Assembly (NCBI GenBank): GCA_964247055.1 | Contig: OZ176056.1 | Span: 7,750,001 to 7,814,000 of the forward strand | Length of the DNA: 64,000 bases | Reading direction: 5' to 3' | Source: Paragordius varius | Taxonomy: Eukaryota > Nematomorpha | Shown here: positions 34,742 through 47,808 of the stretch, piece by piece | Layout of the letters: every line of letters begins with the position of its first letter | Position numbering within the stretch: position 1 is the stretch's first letter | Notes under the pieces: model-generated | What the model saw: the letters and a program-made list of their open reading frames with translations, nothing else | What the model was told of the DNA's origin: nothing | Database searches by the model: none | Translations under genes and position numbers: made by a program

Positions 34742-35810
34742 TTATCATATTCACCATTGCATGCTTCCTCATTGTCCTTACCATTGTGGGAAATATCATA
34801 ATTATTGTGATGTTTTGGACCTTTCGGGATATTCGTAGAGCTGCTCGAAATTACATAGTCTTTTCTTTGGCATGCGCTGACTTATTGATTGGGATTTTTG
34901 CGTTGCCTTTTGCAGCTATTCAATTGAGACATGAACATTGGATTTTCAATACACCTCTTTGTTATACGCATGTGACGATAGACACGACAGCTACTCTCAT
35001 AAGCATTTTTACCGTAACACTGACGGCTCTTATGGATGTACGCTTAGTTTTTAGCCATGCCAAGCTATCCCATATATATTCGTGGCGTAATGTGTCGATA
35101 GTAATACTAATGAGTTGGTTAATACCTGGTTAACTATCCTACTGCACCTTGCCATAAATCCTTCACGTATGAAATTATTTATTAAACCTATTGAGCCAAT
35201 TACAATCAAACTTTTATCACAAATCCCCATCGAAGAATTTCATCAAAACGATTCGTTATCACGAAAGCCATCACCATATCAGTGCCTTCCTGATTTTGAT
35301 GTACATTTTTTTGTTGCAATCATTGTTGTCTTTTATGTCATAGGCATTATAATAATTATATCTTGTTATGGTTTTATTGTATGTCGCGTTTGGTTACAAT
35401 CAAGGAAATTTGGTCGAAATACTATTAAACCATCAAATAGAATATCTCCAACCACATCAAACAGGCCGCCTCCACAACAAAGAAATTTGAGATTCCTCAG
35501 ATTGACGCTTGCATTGGGTTTAGTAGCATGCATTTGCTACATGCCAGGGGCCGTGATATTTATGTTGGAGGCTAGTAAAAGCTCTTCTATCGCTTTATGG
35601 GTCTTTACGTTTGGGATTTGGCTTAGTTATGCAAAATCGGCTATAAACCCATTCCTGTACGGATTACTTAACTCGAAATTCCGTGAACATTTGGGTCGAT
35701 TTGTTGGGATAAAAGTTGCCCACGAGCCAACTTCACAAACTCAAACACGAAGTCAAATGTTAACTGGATCAAAGACACTTTCAAATCTTTCATTATCTCC
35801 CATAATATAA
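34742..35810 (+). pseudogene. Aminergic-type GPCR, paralogue 1, one frame break
   Basis: Class A receptor, TM1 to C-tail. Visible: IVGNIII (N1.50), SLACADLLIG (D2.50), CYTHVTID (C3.25 and D3.32), ECL2 Cys in YQCLPD, ICYMPG in TM6, and WLSYAKSAINPFLYG (W7.40, Y7.43, NPxxY). D3.32 with W7.40 and Y7.43 is the aminergic signature. The DRY motif is changed to DVR (ALMDVRLVF). After SWLIP at about 35132 the reading frame shifts; alignment with paralogue 2 implies one missing base in TM4. Downstream coding is otherwise conserved to the stop, so this is a young pseudogene or a sequence error. An acceptor (TTTAG) at 34741 matches the intron position in paralogue 2; the first exon was not found, and a dead mariner lies just upstream. 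Confidence 0.8.
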
Positions 35811-36188
35811 GTAGCCATCACGTAGAAAACAGATATAGCAATCACATAATCTAAAATTTTTTTGCAATAAAATTTTCACTCATTTCGAAAGGATAATAAC
35901 TTTTAGGAGACATTTATTATACTTTTTAAAAAGAATTACGTTACCCCTATGGTATGATACCTTTAATATTTTTAAAAATGAGTTTTAAATTTTTTTTAAA
36001 TAAATATCTCTCAAAGTACACGCAACCATATACTACAACCAATTTAATTTATTAGAGGACCTATGTGGGTGATGTTTTGCTTGAAACGTCATGGATCTTA
36101 GTTTATATATATATGATAAATCTGTGATAAAATTAATAAAATGAAAAAATGAAATTCTGAATTTTTATGACGCTTCGATACATATATA

Positions 36189-37313
36189 TACACTGTGTGC
36201 AAAAAGCGAGTTAATTTTTTTTAGCAAAAAAATTTTTTTTCGTGTAGCTTATGACCAACAAATTCATTTGCCGCAAAAATTATTATTTGTTGGCAACCTA
36301 ATTATTTATTGAAAGAAAATCGAAATTGGGCGAAAAAATTAAGGATAATTTAAAAAATAATGATAAAATTTGAGATATTATGATTATTATTATCATTTTA
36401 GGATATATTTTTAGTATATAAATAGCTAAAATCATATAGTAAGGGTTTCTATAAAATTCCATCTCAAAAGATGACGTTTTTCTTTTAACACACTTAAAAG
36501 ACAATTTTTTTATATAACTATATTAAAAATTTTTTTTTATTATTTTCTACTTAAACTCACTATTAAAATCTTATCATTCATATTTTATTCAATAAAAAAA
36601 CTTATATTCAAAATTAAACCAAAAATATTGTTTTTTCGAATTTTTTTGTCATATGGTTTATTAGTGTATAAAAGGTGTATACTGTTATTTTGGAATCTTA
36701 CATGAGTATGAATTATAAAGTATATAATTTATGCAAAATAGGATTTGGTAGTGGAATATCAACCAATAATCCGTACAAATCTCAATAGAAATATTAATTT
36801 GTCATAAAACAGACTTGTTACAGGGAGTAAGGATTGTTGGTTGATATTCCACTACTTTTATATCCTATTTTGCAATCATATAAATAATTCCCACTCATGT
36901 AAAATTCCAAAATAAAATCGGATAAATTTAATACACTTATAAACCAGATGACAAAAAATGCAAAAAAACAATATTTTTGGTTATTGATATACAAGTTTTT
37001 TTTACTGAAAAAAATAAATGTTAAGATCTTAGTAGTGAGTTTAGGTATAAAATTTTGTATTTTAAGTGTGACGCCATCTTTTGAGCTGAAATCTTTAGAA
37101 ACTCTACTATATGATTTTAGGCTATATATATTGAAAATATATCCTAAAATGAAAATAAACCATAATTTCTCAACTTTTATCATTATTTTAATTTTCACTC
37201 TTTGCCCGATTTCGATTTTCTCTCAATATTTCAAAAACTAGGTTGTCAACAAATAAAAATTTTTGCGGCAAATGAATACGCTGGTCATAAGGTATCTCAT
37301 GAAAATAGTGTAT
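36189..37313. repeat. Palindromic element P, copy 1
   Basis: Almost the whole 1.12 kb folds on itself, with arms of ~550 bp meeting near 36795. Ends are TACACTGTGTGCAAAAAGCG and the inverted AATAGTGTA. Landmarks ATTCATTTGCCGCAAAAAT and GTGGAATATCAACCAATAAT recur inverted in the other arm. Frames across it are palindromic shadows with no gene. The TA flank and CACTGTGTGC end suggest a non-autonomous Tc1/mariner-type element. Confidence 0.8.
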
Positions 37314-37386
37314 GTATATATATATATAGTATTTGAATTTCAAGCTATACTAATATGTTTATTTGATCCGCAATAGGTCTAAAACA

Positions 37387-37670
37387 TACAATAAAAATTG
37401 AAATTATACGGACAAAACGTCAAAAAATATTTTTTTAAAAACAACCATACTTTTTAATCTTACTTTTTTTAATATAACTCATTGTTCTAACTGCAAAATA
37501 TAATATAGAAATGTAAATTGGTAAAACTATCAATTACGCATTTTACGATTATAATTAAATGTTTTTATTGGTTAATTAAGGTTAAAAAAGTATGGTTGGT
37601 TGTCTTCTAAGATAACTAATTTATCATTATATTTTTACATTTTGTCCGTATAATTTTTATTTTTACTGTA
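37387..37670. repeat. M1 MITE, best copy
   Basis: TACAATAAAAATTGAAATTA, TACGGACAAAACGTC and ACAACCATACTTTTTAATCT at the left are inverted at the right (AAAAAAGTATGGTTGGTTGT, TTACATTTTGTCCGTATAAT, TTTTTACTGTA). The interior is non-coding, 284 bp in all. Confidence 0.8.
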
Positions 37671-37699
37671 AAAACATGCTGCAATAACTATTGCAAATC

Positions 37700-39423
37700 A
37701 TGTGTAATATTAACCAGGGCCTTGAACAGGTCCGGATCTGAACACGTACAACCCGGTTTCGCTTTCAAAATTTTAGGACCCATCTCGGTTGCATTTTTAA
37801 ATTCCATTTTTTGACCTGATTTGAGGCCCTGATTTTAACGATCGCCAATATTATGGAGTTTATTTTTTTTTCAGATACAAAGGCTTAGCTAGAGGGGGGA
37901 AGGAGGGAAACATTGGGCGCCATAGTTGAAGGGAATGCCGGATTTTAAAATTTTTATATTTTATTTCAAAATGTAGGTATTTAGGAGTTTTGTATTTAAA
38001 GTAACCTATTGAAAAAATCATCGATTTGATTATTTTTTTAAATCCAAGAGGTTGCATGGAGGGGGCGCTATCACGGATTCATGAATTAGTTTCATGGTAA
38101 GTATCACAACATATTTCTTCATTACAGGCAATAACAGATCATTAAAACTATTGAAAAATAGCAGAAGCACAAGGACATTAAATTTATATAGCTAAATTTG
38201 TAATAAACTACACATATTTTATCAGACGGAGGTTAAATTATTAGAAAACAGGAAATTTTTTGGCGAAAGGCGCCATCTTGGGTTTCTCAAAGTCTCTGTT
38301 GCTAATTAGGATTACTAATATATCCAACCTGCAACTAGGTAGACAACTATCTCTACTCCTGTTGATTTATAACTTATAAGGAGGTTAAATTATATTTGAT
38401 CATTCCATTGTGTACCGCTTTACTCATTGTTTCAATATACCACCAATCACCTATAAAGTAAAATCTATAATTTATTTCTATTGATTTCATAACCATATTA
38501 ATTAAATTAACATATATAAGACTTAGAAAAAAAATTTTAACAACAGATTGCTCTTAAAGCCAAGCTTCTAATCAATTTTTATTCATTCTTGTGTTCGTTA
38601 ATCAAAAAAGGGGCATTATAAAATTATTAGGTCAGTGTTTCCAAACATTGAAAATTTTGATTTTAATATACAGAGAGTAGGGCTTAGGCCTAAAGTACGA
38701 AGATCATTATTGCGCATTTACAAGGGCGTAATAAATAAATTATTGATATAATATATATATATAACACTGGACAACATATTTTTCTGCCACTCGAGTTTTT
38801 TCTTATATTTAGTATCATTCTAACAGTAAATCTGAAATAAAAATTATAACTCCACGTAAGTATTTTGTATAATTTGATTTTTTTGATTATGCGCTTTCTT
38901 ATCAAAATTTTACTAAAAAATGTTTTTCCAAAATATACAAGTAATGCCCATTTGTAATACCATTCGAAAGAATAATAAAAACTCTATAACATGTATACTA
39001 ATATATATATATATCGACAGTTAATATTGGATACAGAGACCGACAAACGCGCGAAGCGAGAGCATTTTTTTAAAATTAATATATTTTTGAAACTAATGGA
39101 TGAAAATAGCTCAAACTTGTCTAGATGGTGATGAATGTCCAAAAAAGAGAACACAAGAAAGTTTTTTTGATTAAAACATTTATTATTGCTTTTATGTCAC
39201 TCAAGCAAAGTTTTTTGTTGTTTAAAAATTACCATCTCATAAATATTAATTTATTTTTTTACGAGGCTGATAATTTTGAAATTTTAAAGAAATGTAATAA
39301 ATTTACAGTTATAACTATGCATTTTAGTATTTACTAGGTAAAATGATAATAATATTTTTAATAAAAAAGCAAACCAAAAGCTTTTTTAAACACTTTTTTA
39401 AATTACATACTATAACCCTAATA
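37700..39423. other. Gene-free stretch
   Basis: AT-rich sequence with short GC-richer patches (AGAGGGGGGAAGGAGGGAAA near 37890, GACCGACAAACGCGCGAAGC near 39039). No exon or complete element was recognised. Confidence 0.45.
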
Positions 39424-40305
39424 ATGTAAACTTTATTTTATTAAAGATTTACTTTTTTTCGTTAATTGGGTATTAATATTTGGTAAATAATATAAAGAGC
39501 TATATGGTATACCATATCATATTCTTTAAAAAATTAAAAGAAGTGTGGGGGAAGGGCGTCAGAAACTTTAGTAAAAAATGAAAATCTTAAATATTGTTTA
39601 AAGGGGAATGGTAATATTTTTGTTAATTTTTTCCAAAATTTTATATATTAATTTTTTTGATAAAATTTTTATTTAACACCTAGATTCGAATTAGGGTATC
39701 TAAATATACCCCAGACTAAATTTGAGTTAGGATTTTTAAAACTAGTGAACGAAACGGTCCCAATTTAAATTTATGCTTCTTTCCTAATAAAAATTATATA
39801 AATATGTCAAAATATCTAAATAAAATTTTGTTTTGAAAAAAAAAGTTCCATGTCAAACAACTTCGACGCCATTTTTATTTTACAAAATATTTGCAAAATG
39901 TCGTCTTCATTTAGTGTTAAGGGTAAAATTAAAGATATTTTTTTGTATTTAAATCACATCTAACCTTGATAGAAATAGAAGAAGCGATTTATTTTATATT
40001 GTTTTTCAATTATTTTTACCTTTTGGTTTTAGCTTAAAAATGAATGTATTGTATCCAAGTGTTAAACAAAAAAAATTAACCTAAATATATAGATTATTAT
40101 GTATAGGTAAAAAAATATTTATTATAATTTAATAGGATATCACGATAAATAAAACAAACATATAACGGACAAATAATGAATTGTGTGTATATATAAGGGA
40201 AAACATAGGAAATGAATATGGATTATATAGCGTTTATAAATTATATTATGGAACTGAATGCGTTTCATCCTTAAATGTTCTATTTTGGGAAATTTAAAAT
40301 TCAAT

Positions 40306-40340
<35 letters not shown>

Positions 40341-42134
40341 CCAGTTTACCACTATTTAACCCTATTGAATGTTTTTTCCTATAATAATTGTTATAAAAAA
40401 AGCAAAATATATCTGGTATATCGTACTGTGAGATCAAAGAAAAACGAAGTCTCTGATACTTATAATAAATGATGTTTAAAATTGTTTTCAAAGCAACATC
40501 AATTAAAACTCTTTTTGAAAAATCATAATAATTTTGAAGAGATTTCGTTTTTCTTTCGTCGCACAATCTTTTGATTCTGCAATATTGTTCCCAGAATGTA
40601 GTGCATCTTGGTTTTTTTTATAATAAAATTTTAATTCGTGAAAAAAACATTCAATAGGATTGAGTTGGGGCGAATAAGGTGATATAAGCTTGTTTCATAA
40701 ATTACCCAAAATAGAACATTTATGTATGGGTGCGTTGTCGCAAATGACAAACGCATCTTGTGGTAAAATGGCCAAAGACTCCTCCAAAAATGGCTTAAAA
40801 GTCTCGCCATTGAACGCTCCCTGTTTGATGCTGTAATTAACAACACCCTGTATTCCAATCATACACAACAAAGAGAGTTTTTACCTATAATAAAATAAAG
40901 ATATACCTTTATTAAAGCCCTTTACGATAGGTGCCTGTCCTGACGGTGCCCGACCGAATATATTTTTTGCTATCAATAAAAACCCCGACTCATCTAAATA
41001 ACAGATTTTGTATAAGGGCATACCGTTCACAAGACAGGCATACTCAAATCGTTTCTAAATAACCAGCGAGGAATTGCCCTGTTGAGGTTCCATAATACAC
41101 CTTTTGCGCGTGTAGTTTAATATTTTAAATATTTTATATTAGGTTTTTTGGATATTTTGCATTCTGTGGGTAATTTATTGAGAATTTCATTGACAGTCAA
41201 TTCACAATCACTATCGAGGATTGTTTTGACCTGCCCGACAGACCTTCATTGCATTTCGTTTTCCTACCCTTTTTCAATGGCTCTTTCTCTATTCCCAGAG
41301 TCATGCTTCGTCTCATAGCATTTATGGAACTTAAAGACATGTCTAAATCATCTACAAAATAACGAGACGATAATTCGTGATTCTGGGATTCCCGAAAATT
41401 TAATAGGCCTTAGTCTTTTTTTCATCTGACCAAAAATGATATTCTAAAATTAACAAAAACGGTACTTTTCCTTTTTCCTCTACCGTTTAATGAAGTTGTC
41501 ATATTTTCATTCCCTATCTCATTAACACCTAAAGTCTAAATGAAAAAAAACCATTGTTGCTAGGCACACTATTTTGTGTGGGTCTTATATTTTCGACAAT
41601 ATAATCTGAATCTAACATTATAAAGGGAAAAAACCATCAAGGACACCAGGACAAGTGTCTAATATCAATTCATTCCCGCCAATCTCATTAACACCTAAAT
41701 TCTAAATGAAAAAAACCATCGTTTCAGGCACAATATTTTGTGTGGGTCTTATATTTTTGTCAACATAATCTGAATCTAACATTATAAAGGGAAAAAATAC
41801 CCGCAATACCAGGTTTACATCCTAACGAAATTGGATCAAATCGATTATTTAATATGGCATCTATCGTGAAAATCCCTTTTAAAATCGTTCCCATATCAAA
41901 ACAAAAAAAATTATAATTAAGATAAAAATTACAATTTTCCTAACCCTTTTATACAGTAATGTTAGTAGTGTATTTTCATTTTTTACCAAAGATTTCCGAC
42001 GCCCTTCCCCACACTTCTTTTACTTTTTTAAAGAATTGATGTGTACCATATAGCTCTTGTTTTTATATTCTTTACCAAATATTAATACCCATTTAACGAA
42101 AAAAAGTAAATTTTTGATGAAATAAAGTCTACAT
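39424..42134 (-). mobile_element. Tc1/mariner-superfamily DNA transposon with long TIRs
   Basis: A 2.7-kb element bounded by ~162-bp inverted repeats (39424-39585 and 41972-42134). They share TTTACTTTTTTTCGTTAA, GGGTATTAATATTTGGTAAA and AGAAGTGTGGGG followed by AAGGGCGTC. The transposase lies on the minus strand at about 41480-40600. Motifs: ICYLDESGFLLIAKNIFGRA (first Asp, DDE_3 type), FVICDNAPIHKCSILG (second Asp), then PYSPQLNPIECFFHELK (Glu). Stops and frame shifts separate these blocks, for example between the first and second Asp and between DNAPIHK and YSPQ, so it is probably inactive. Near its right end a ~170-bp segment is tandemly duplicated. Confidence 0.82.
41519..41810. repeat. 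Tandem duplication inside the transposon
   Basis: Two copies, ~170 bp apart, of a segment running from ATTAACACCTAAA through TTTTGTGTGGGTCTTATATT and AATCTGAATCTAACATTATA to AAGGGAAAAAA. They differ by scattered substitutions and small indels. Confidence 0.75.
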
Positions 42135-44360
42135 GACTGTATTTATATTAAAATAATTTATATGATTTTTTAATTAGTTTGTCTGTGAAATTTTTGACTT
42201 ATATAAGGGTTGAAAATTTCGATCATATAAAACCAAATAACTTATACATCCGATTGATATATAGTACCATTTGAAAGAGACAGTTTTTCACGCTTTTTCG
42301 AATAATATAAAATACATGGCTTCATATCTAAAATTTTCGGACCAATTTTCTTTTCAGATATACTAATTATGTACTTTAATGAAATAAATTTTAAATATAC
42401 AAGAATGGCATTTAAAAAAGTCAAAATTGTTGTCTAGTGTAATTAAATAAGGTTATAAAATTGGTAGAGTCACCATTATTTTATATAGGTACATTTTACA
42501 CAGGGCATTTTAAACGGAACTAATTATGTGTTATTATAAAGTGACTGTATAGTCATCAGAAAATTATTATATTTTGATCGGTGAAATTTAAAAATTATCA
42601 AAAACATTATAATTATATCCTTCAAGGACAATATATAAATCTTGGGTCTATCATCAATAAATGATAATTGCAAAACGAATGTGTAGATAAATAAAAAATT
42701 ACTATTTTTATATTTCTAAACAAGTAAAAATACATCATTATCAATATTGTGTAACTAATATAACCGTGTAAGATAAATAATATAATTGGATTACAATTTT
42801 TACCTTGAAAAAAAAAGCTTATTTATTACTAAGCCTTATCTATCTATTTAAGGAAGGAAGAAATGAAAGAATGGGTATACAATTAAAAGTATTACCTCTT
42901 TAAAAAAACAAGCTGTTTTAACAAACCAATCATGCTTTTTTGTATAAGAAAAAGAATAATGCGCATATAGGTGGCATTATTGATTGTATGACAAAAATAA
43001 TCTTCTACCTCTTCACCTAAGTTAATTTATTTGAAAAACAGATATATATATATTAGGGTTGAATATCCAATATTTAAATGATTAGAAATGTAATAAATAA
43101 TGGTAAAATCATTATCTCAATATTTCAATATTCTCCGATGTTATAACATATGCATATATATTATGATGGCTAAATATTCAATATGTTGAGTACAAGTAAT
43201 TTTAATATATTTTATTTTTTTTATAGGATCAAATTTTATCAATTTTTTTTCGAAAAAAACGTTAATGAATATATTCAAAAAGTTTTTTTTAATTTTCCTA
43301 TAGGAGCATAGAATATCGAAAAAAACTATCTGTTAATCATATAGTTTTTATTTACTCATCGAAAATTCACCTTTAGAAAAACTAAATATTTAAAATTATC
43401 AGCTCTTTTTATGAATTCTTTATAACGTCGCTTGAATTCCTCATGTGTAGATATTTTTAAAAATAAAAAATTGAAAATAACAGTTTTCAGTATTGTGGTT
43501 ATAATTTGTATTATGTAAAACAGATAAATTTTTAACGAATGCTTGTATCCATATAACAAATACGCTCAAAACATTTTAAATAATAAAATATGAATTTAGA
43601 ATGGAATTTAAAAAATCCAAAGAGATTCCGAACAAAATTTGCGCTGATAATTTTGGGATATTTAAATTTTTTTTATGATAAATAAACTATATCAAGTAAT
43701 TTTCCATCATAAAATTTAGGTTTGCCATATGAATTATAAGGTAAATGGTGTTTATTAATACCATAACTCTGTAGTCCAAAGTGATTTTAATTGGAACATG
43801 TTAAAAATCATAAAAATTTGTTAAATTAAAATTATGCATTCTTTTGCTTTGATATATAATTTACAATTTGTGAAATATCGTCAATAAAAACAGCTTTTAA
43901 ATACATTTTGGAAACAATTTTTCATTAAAAATAAATATTATCTAGTTTTGGGGGTACACTAATTAACACAATTTTAATACATTATAAAAAAAGTCAGCAT
44001 AATAAAAAATTTCTTATAATCAAACAATTAAAATTTGGGCTAGCAAAAAAAGCAGTTGCCATAATCCCAAATTTTAAAAGCGCGATATATCTTTTCGTTT
44101 TAAACTTGGTTGAATATACACTATTAAATTATAAGTAAGGAATTCCAAAAGTGTCCTTTGATTCGATCTATAGAACTAGTTTTTAATAGAGCAGTAAATG
44201 AGCATATTTTAGATTAATATGTTTTTAGGTCATGATCTTAAAAATCACGAAATTAAAATAGGCAGTCAGTTGAAACTTATATTTTTTAATTAATCAAATG
44301 GGTATTATTATATAGACATGGATACATGTTTAAGTTTAAGATATGATATAAATTTATAAA
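42135..44360. other. Gene-free stretch
   Basis: Very AT-rich sequence between the transposon and the second receptor gene. I see only chance-like short frames and no family shared with other parts of the window. Confidence 0.5.
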
Positions 44361-46125
44361 ATGAATGACAATAATAAAACATCAGATAAAAGCTTAATTA
44401 TGGTTTCTTTACTTGTACCTGAGACCAAGAAATGGAGTAAAAAGCCTGAAAAATACGAAATTGTTATATAAATAAACTTTCGTTAGAAGTTAAATATTTT
44501 AAAAAAGTATTTATTTGTTATAACCCATTTTATCAAACGAACGGTTTTAATATATGTTTATATATATAATATATATAATATATTTTGGAAAAAAAGATAT
44601 TTTAGTATTAACATATTCTTTACAAATTTTTATGGTTTAATTTCGATTATTTTATGTATGATTATTGCATTTTCCACTTTGACTTTAAAAAAGTTGAAGT
44701 TTACCGCATAAACATAGTGTCTCTATGATTTGAGAAGTGGCCTTTTGATTTACTGAAAATTAGATAAATTTTACGCATTGACTTAAACCAAGTTGAATAT
44801 ATTTTTGAATGCAGCGCAATTTTTATATGTTGTGTACTCTGAGATATATAATTTGCGAAAACTTTACTTCATCTTATAAAATTACTATGTAATTAATATA
44901 AAAAATATGTGATAAAGCTTTTACACTCTCATAAATATGAAGTTTTCTATTTTTTATATGCAATTAATTATATTTCATTACAACATTTACAGATGTGATA
45001 TTTGCCATTGCTTGTATTTTGATTGTTTTAACCATCCTGGGAAATGTTATTATCATTGTTATGTTTTGGTCATTCAAGGATATTCGGATATCTCGGAATT
45101 ATATTGTCTTCTCATTGGCTTGTGCCGATTTGCTTATTGGAATTTTTGCTTTACCATTTGCTACTGTTCAACTTAAGATGGGACGTTGGCCTTTTAGTAT
45201 TGCTATGTGTGATTCCCATGTCACCATCGATGTAACTGCTACACTCATTAGCGTTTTCACAGTTACAATAACTGCCCTCATGGATGTGAGACTCGTATTT
45301 AGTCACACAAAGTTATCGGCCATATACTCCAAAGGCAATGTTATGTTGGCTATAGCTGCTAGTTGGTTAATACCAACCCTAACCATGGTTATACCCATCA
45401 TGATTGACCCAAGCCGAATGAAGCTATATATTAAAGCTGTAGAACCTGTAACCATGAAAGATTTAGCCCAAGTTCCTATCGAAGATCTTCCTGATAATTT
45501 TTCGCGTGCTTATGATGTCCACCAAAGACAACCGTTTCAGTGCCTACCCGATTTTGAAATTCATTTTTTCATAGGCATCGTTTCCTTTTTTTACATTTTT
45601 GGGGTGATAGTAATCATAGTATGTTATGCTATTATTATGGGTAAAATCCTTTCTCAATCTTCCAAAATGCGCAGAAATTTGATAACTCCAATAAACAGGG
45701 CTCTTGGTAGTCCAAATATGATAAGATCAATCCCTGTTCAAAGCAGTGCTTCAGTTATGGATCAAAGAAATCGACGATTCCTTAAGTTAACATTTGCTTT
45801 GGGTATGGTAGCGTGCATCTGTTACACACCGGGAGCCATAGTTTTTCTAATGGAGGGCAGTAAAAAAGTTAACATTCCGCTTTGGGTCTTTACGTTTGCC
45901 ATATGGTTTAGCTATGCGAAATCAGCCATAAACCCACTCCTTTATGGATTTTTGAATGCAAAATTTCGGGTTCATTTGGGACGATTTTTCGGATTTAACC
46001 CAACGCCTGAAGCTACCTCACATTATTCCACCCATGTCACCAACAGATTTTCACGCCAGATTTCTGTGAATAAAGGACAAAATTCACCCGGTTTTATATT
46101 TTCTATATATTTTATGATAGGATAA
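44361..46125 (+). CDS. Aminergic-type GPCR, paralogue 2
   Basis: Class A receptor in the plasma membrane, likely sensing a biogenic amine. Proposed exons 44361-44436 and 44993-46125, 402 residues. Exon 1 (donor GTAAAAAG) gives a 25-residue extracellular start with an NNKT glycosylation site ending KKW; the phase-1 junction enters TM1 directly. Seen: ILGNVIII (N1.50), SLACADLLIG (D2.50), CDSHVTID (C3.25, D3.32), ECL2 Cys in FQCLPD, WFSYAKSAINPLLYG (W7.40, Y7.43, NPxxY). DRY is replaced by DVR (TALMDVRLVF), and the TM6 CWxP motif by CYTPG. ECL2 is long for an amine receptor. It is a close same-strand paralogue of 34742-35810, so a tandem duplication. The ligand cannot be called. Exon 2 is certain; exon 1 is inference from splice phase and content. 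Confidence 0.85.
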
Positions 46126-46724
46126 AAATATGCGTTTATATAGAGAAAAGAGTTATATATATTAATTAATAATTTATTATAAAAAGGCTAAATTTAATTG
46201 ATGAAAGGACCAACTCTTAAAATTCTAAACTTAAATTTCATCATAATTATTTACATAATTATTGATTTAAGCAAAGAAAAGAAGTCTGCATCGATTTAAT
46301 ATAAAATGTTTTAATAATATTTGTACAATGATGTGTCCCTTTTAATATTGGTAATATGTATAGTTAATACCTAAAAATATAATAATTAGAATATGGTTAT
46401 ACAGCTGGTCCAGGGTATATCTATTTATATATTAAATAGATTATAGTCCATGAAATAAATTTTTGCGCGCCGAATTAAATTTAATATTGTTGGTTTAATT
46501 TGTGAATAGGCAATTAATATCTTATATACTCAGTGTCCTCAAAAAAATAATCTGATAGGATAGTGTATCAGGTTTATTATGGTGCTATTCGTTTTGACTT
46601 TTATGAGTGATTTAAGGAAGATAATTACACTCTAGTGGTAAGTGTTCCATATCAGATAATGGCAAACTTGGCATTTTTTTTAGATAAATTTTTTTGGTGA
46701 ATAATATAAAATTCAATGCAATAT

Positions 46725-47385
46725 TTTTTATAATTTTTAGACGTGGGCTCCGAAATTCCAAAATTTTTTTCTCTTCTAAAATGTTTTCTTTTATAATAAA
46801 CGCAAAAATGCCGGCATTGAGGGACAAAAATTTTAAACATATGCTAAGTTTTGATTTTTTAAAAAATACATGCTTTTTTCATAATTTTATTTTACTTTTG
46901 AGGCATGATGGAAAAGTAAAAACGCTATAAGATTATATAAAAACATGTATATATATTTTAGTGATGACTAACATTTCTAACAACTTAGAATTTCGATTAT
47001 GGATTTTGAAAAACACAATTCACCAAAATTAAAAAGCAAACGAACCTTTAAATTAAAATCTGAGGTGATTGAAATGTTCAACATGATCGAATTATATACA
47101 AAATGTTTTTTTTAAATAATATCTAAAAGTGTTTTTTTTTACCGTTTTTATGCCTCAAAATAGTATGAAACTTTAATAAAATTTTCCTAAAAATTAAAAG
47201 TTTGTAAAAATATGATTTTTTTAAAAAATATTTTTAATTCATATCAAAAATTAGCATTTATTTAGAATATTACCGCGCAATCCCGGCATCTTTGCGTATA
47301 TTTTAAGAGAACAAGCTCATTTTAGTAAAGCGAAAAAATTTGGGACTTTCAGAGACATTTATAATTAAAATTTTTTAAAAATATT
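46725..47385. repeat. Family T inverted-repeat element
   Basis: Arms of ~220-270 bp: ACGTGGGCTCCGAAATTCC, AAACGCAAAAATGCCGGCAT and GAGGCATGATGGAAAAGTAA at the left, with their complements at the right (TACCGTTTTTATGCCTCAAA, GCAATCCCGGCATCTTTGCG, GGGACTTTCAGAG). The core is ~170 bp and non-coding. The same arms flank the Gypsy nest at 14-22 kb. Confidence 0.75.
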
Positions 47386-47808
47386 GTATTGCTTTAAATT
47401 TGTAGTTATAATTAAGGTTGTGCTTACTAAGTCATGACCCGGTAAATTGATCTGGTCATCAGGTCAGTGACTATTTTTTGACCATGGTCATTTTTTTGAA
47501 TAATTTCTAGTAAATTTTTTTTAAAGAGATATAAAAAGATTTTATTGTTTTTATATATATATTATATAAATTAATGAAAGAAATAAAATAAATTAAGATA
47601 TTTTTTTGAAATAACCAGGATTAGAAGCTTATTCGAAGATTTAGAAGCCCACAAACATGTAATCATTTGTAAACAAAATTCTTGATAAAATTTGAGTGTA
47701 TATTTGTAAATATATAAAAAAATCTATAATTCGAACTTTTAAGAAAACATGACATTATTAGTGAAACGCAGTTTCAGCATTATTTTCACATTGTCCAATA
47801 TCGCATGA

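Noticed and set aside
36298-37241. Frames of 68-126 codons within palindrome P copy 1
   Set aside because: Low-complexity I/F/K/L-rich frames present in mirror form in both arms; no conservation with copy 2.
40631-40858. 75-codon minus-strand frame over the transposase
   Set aside because: It is in the wrong frame relative to the DDE motifs; the real motif-bearing frame runs through other short open pieces.
40888-40915. A 22-bp GT...AG segment in the transposase as an ultra-short intron
   Set aside because: Removing it does not bring the two DDE blocks into the same open frame, so it is better read as decay of the element.
44937-45235. Overlapping plus-strand frames at the start of GPCR paralogue 2
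   Set aside because: Shadows in other frames of the receptor exon, which alone carries GPCR motifs.
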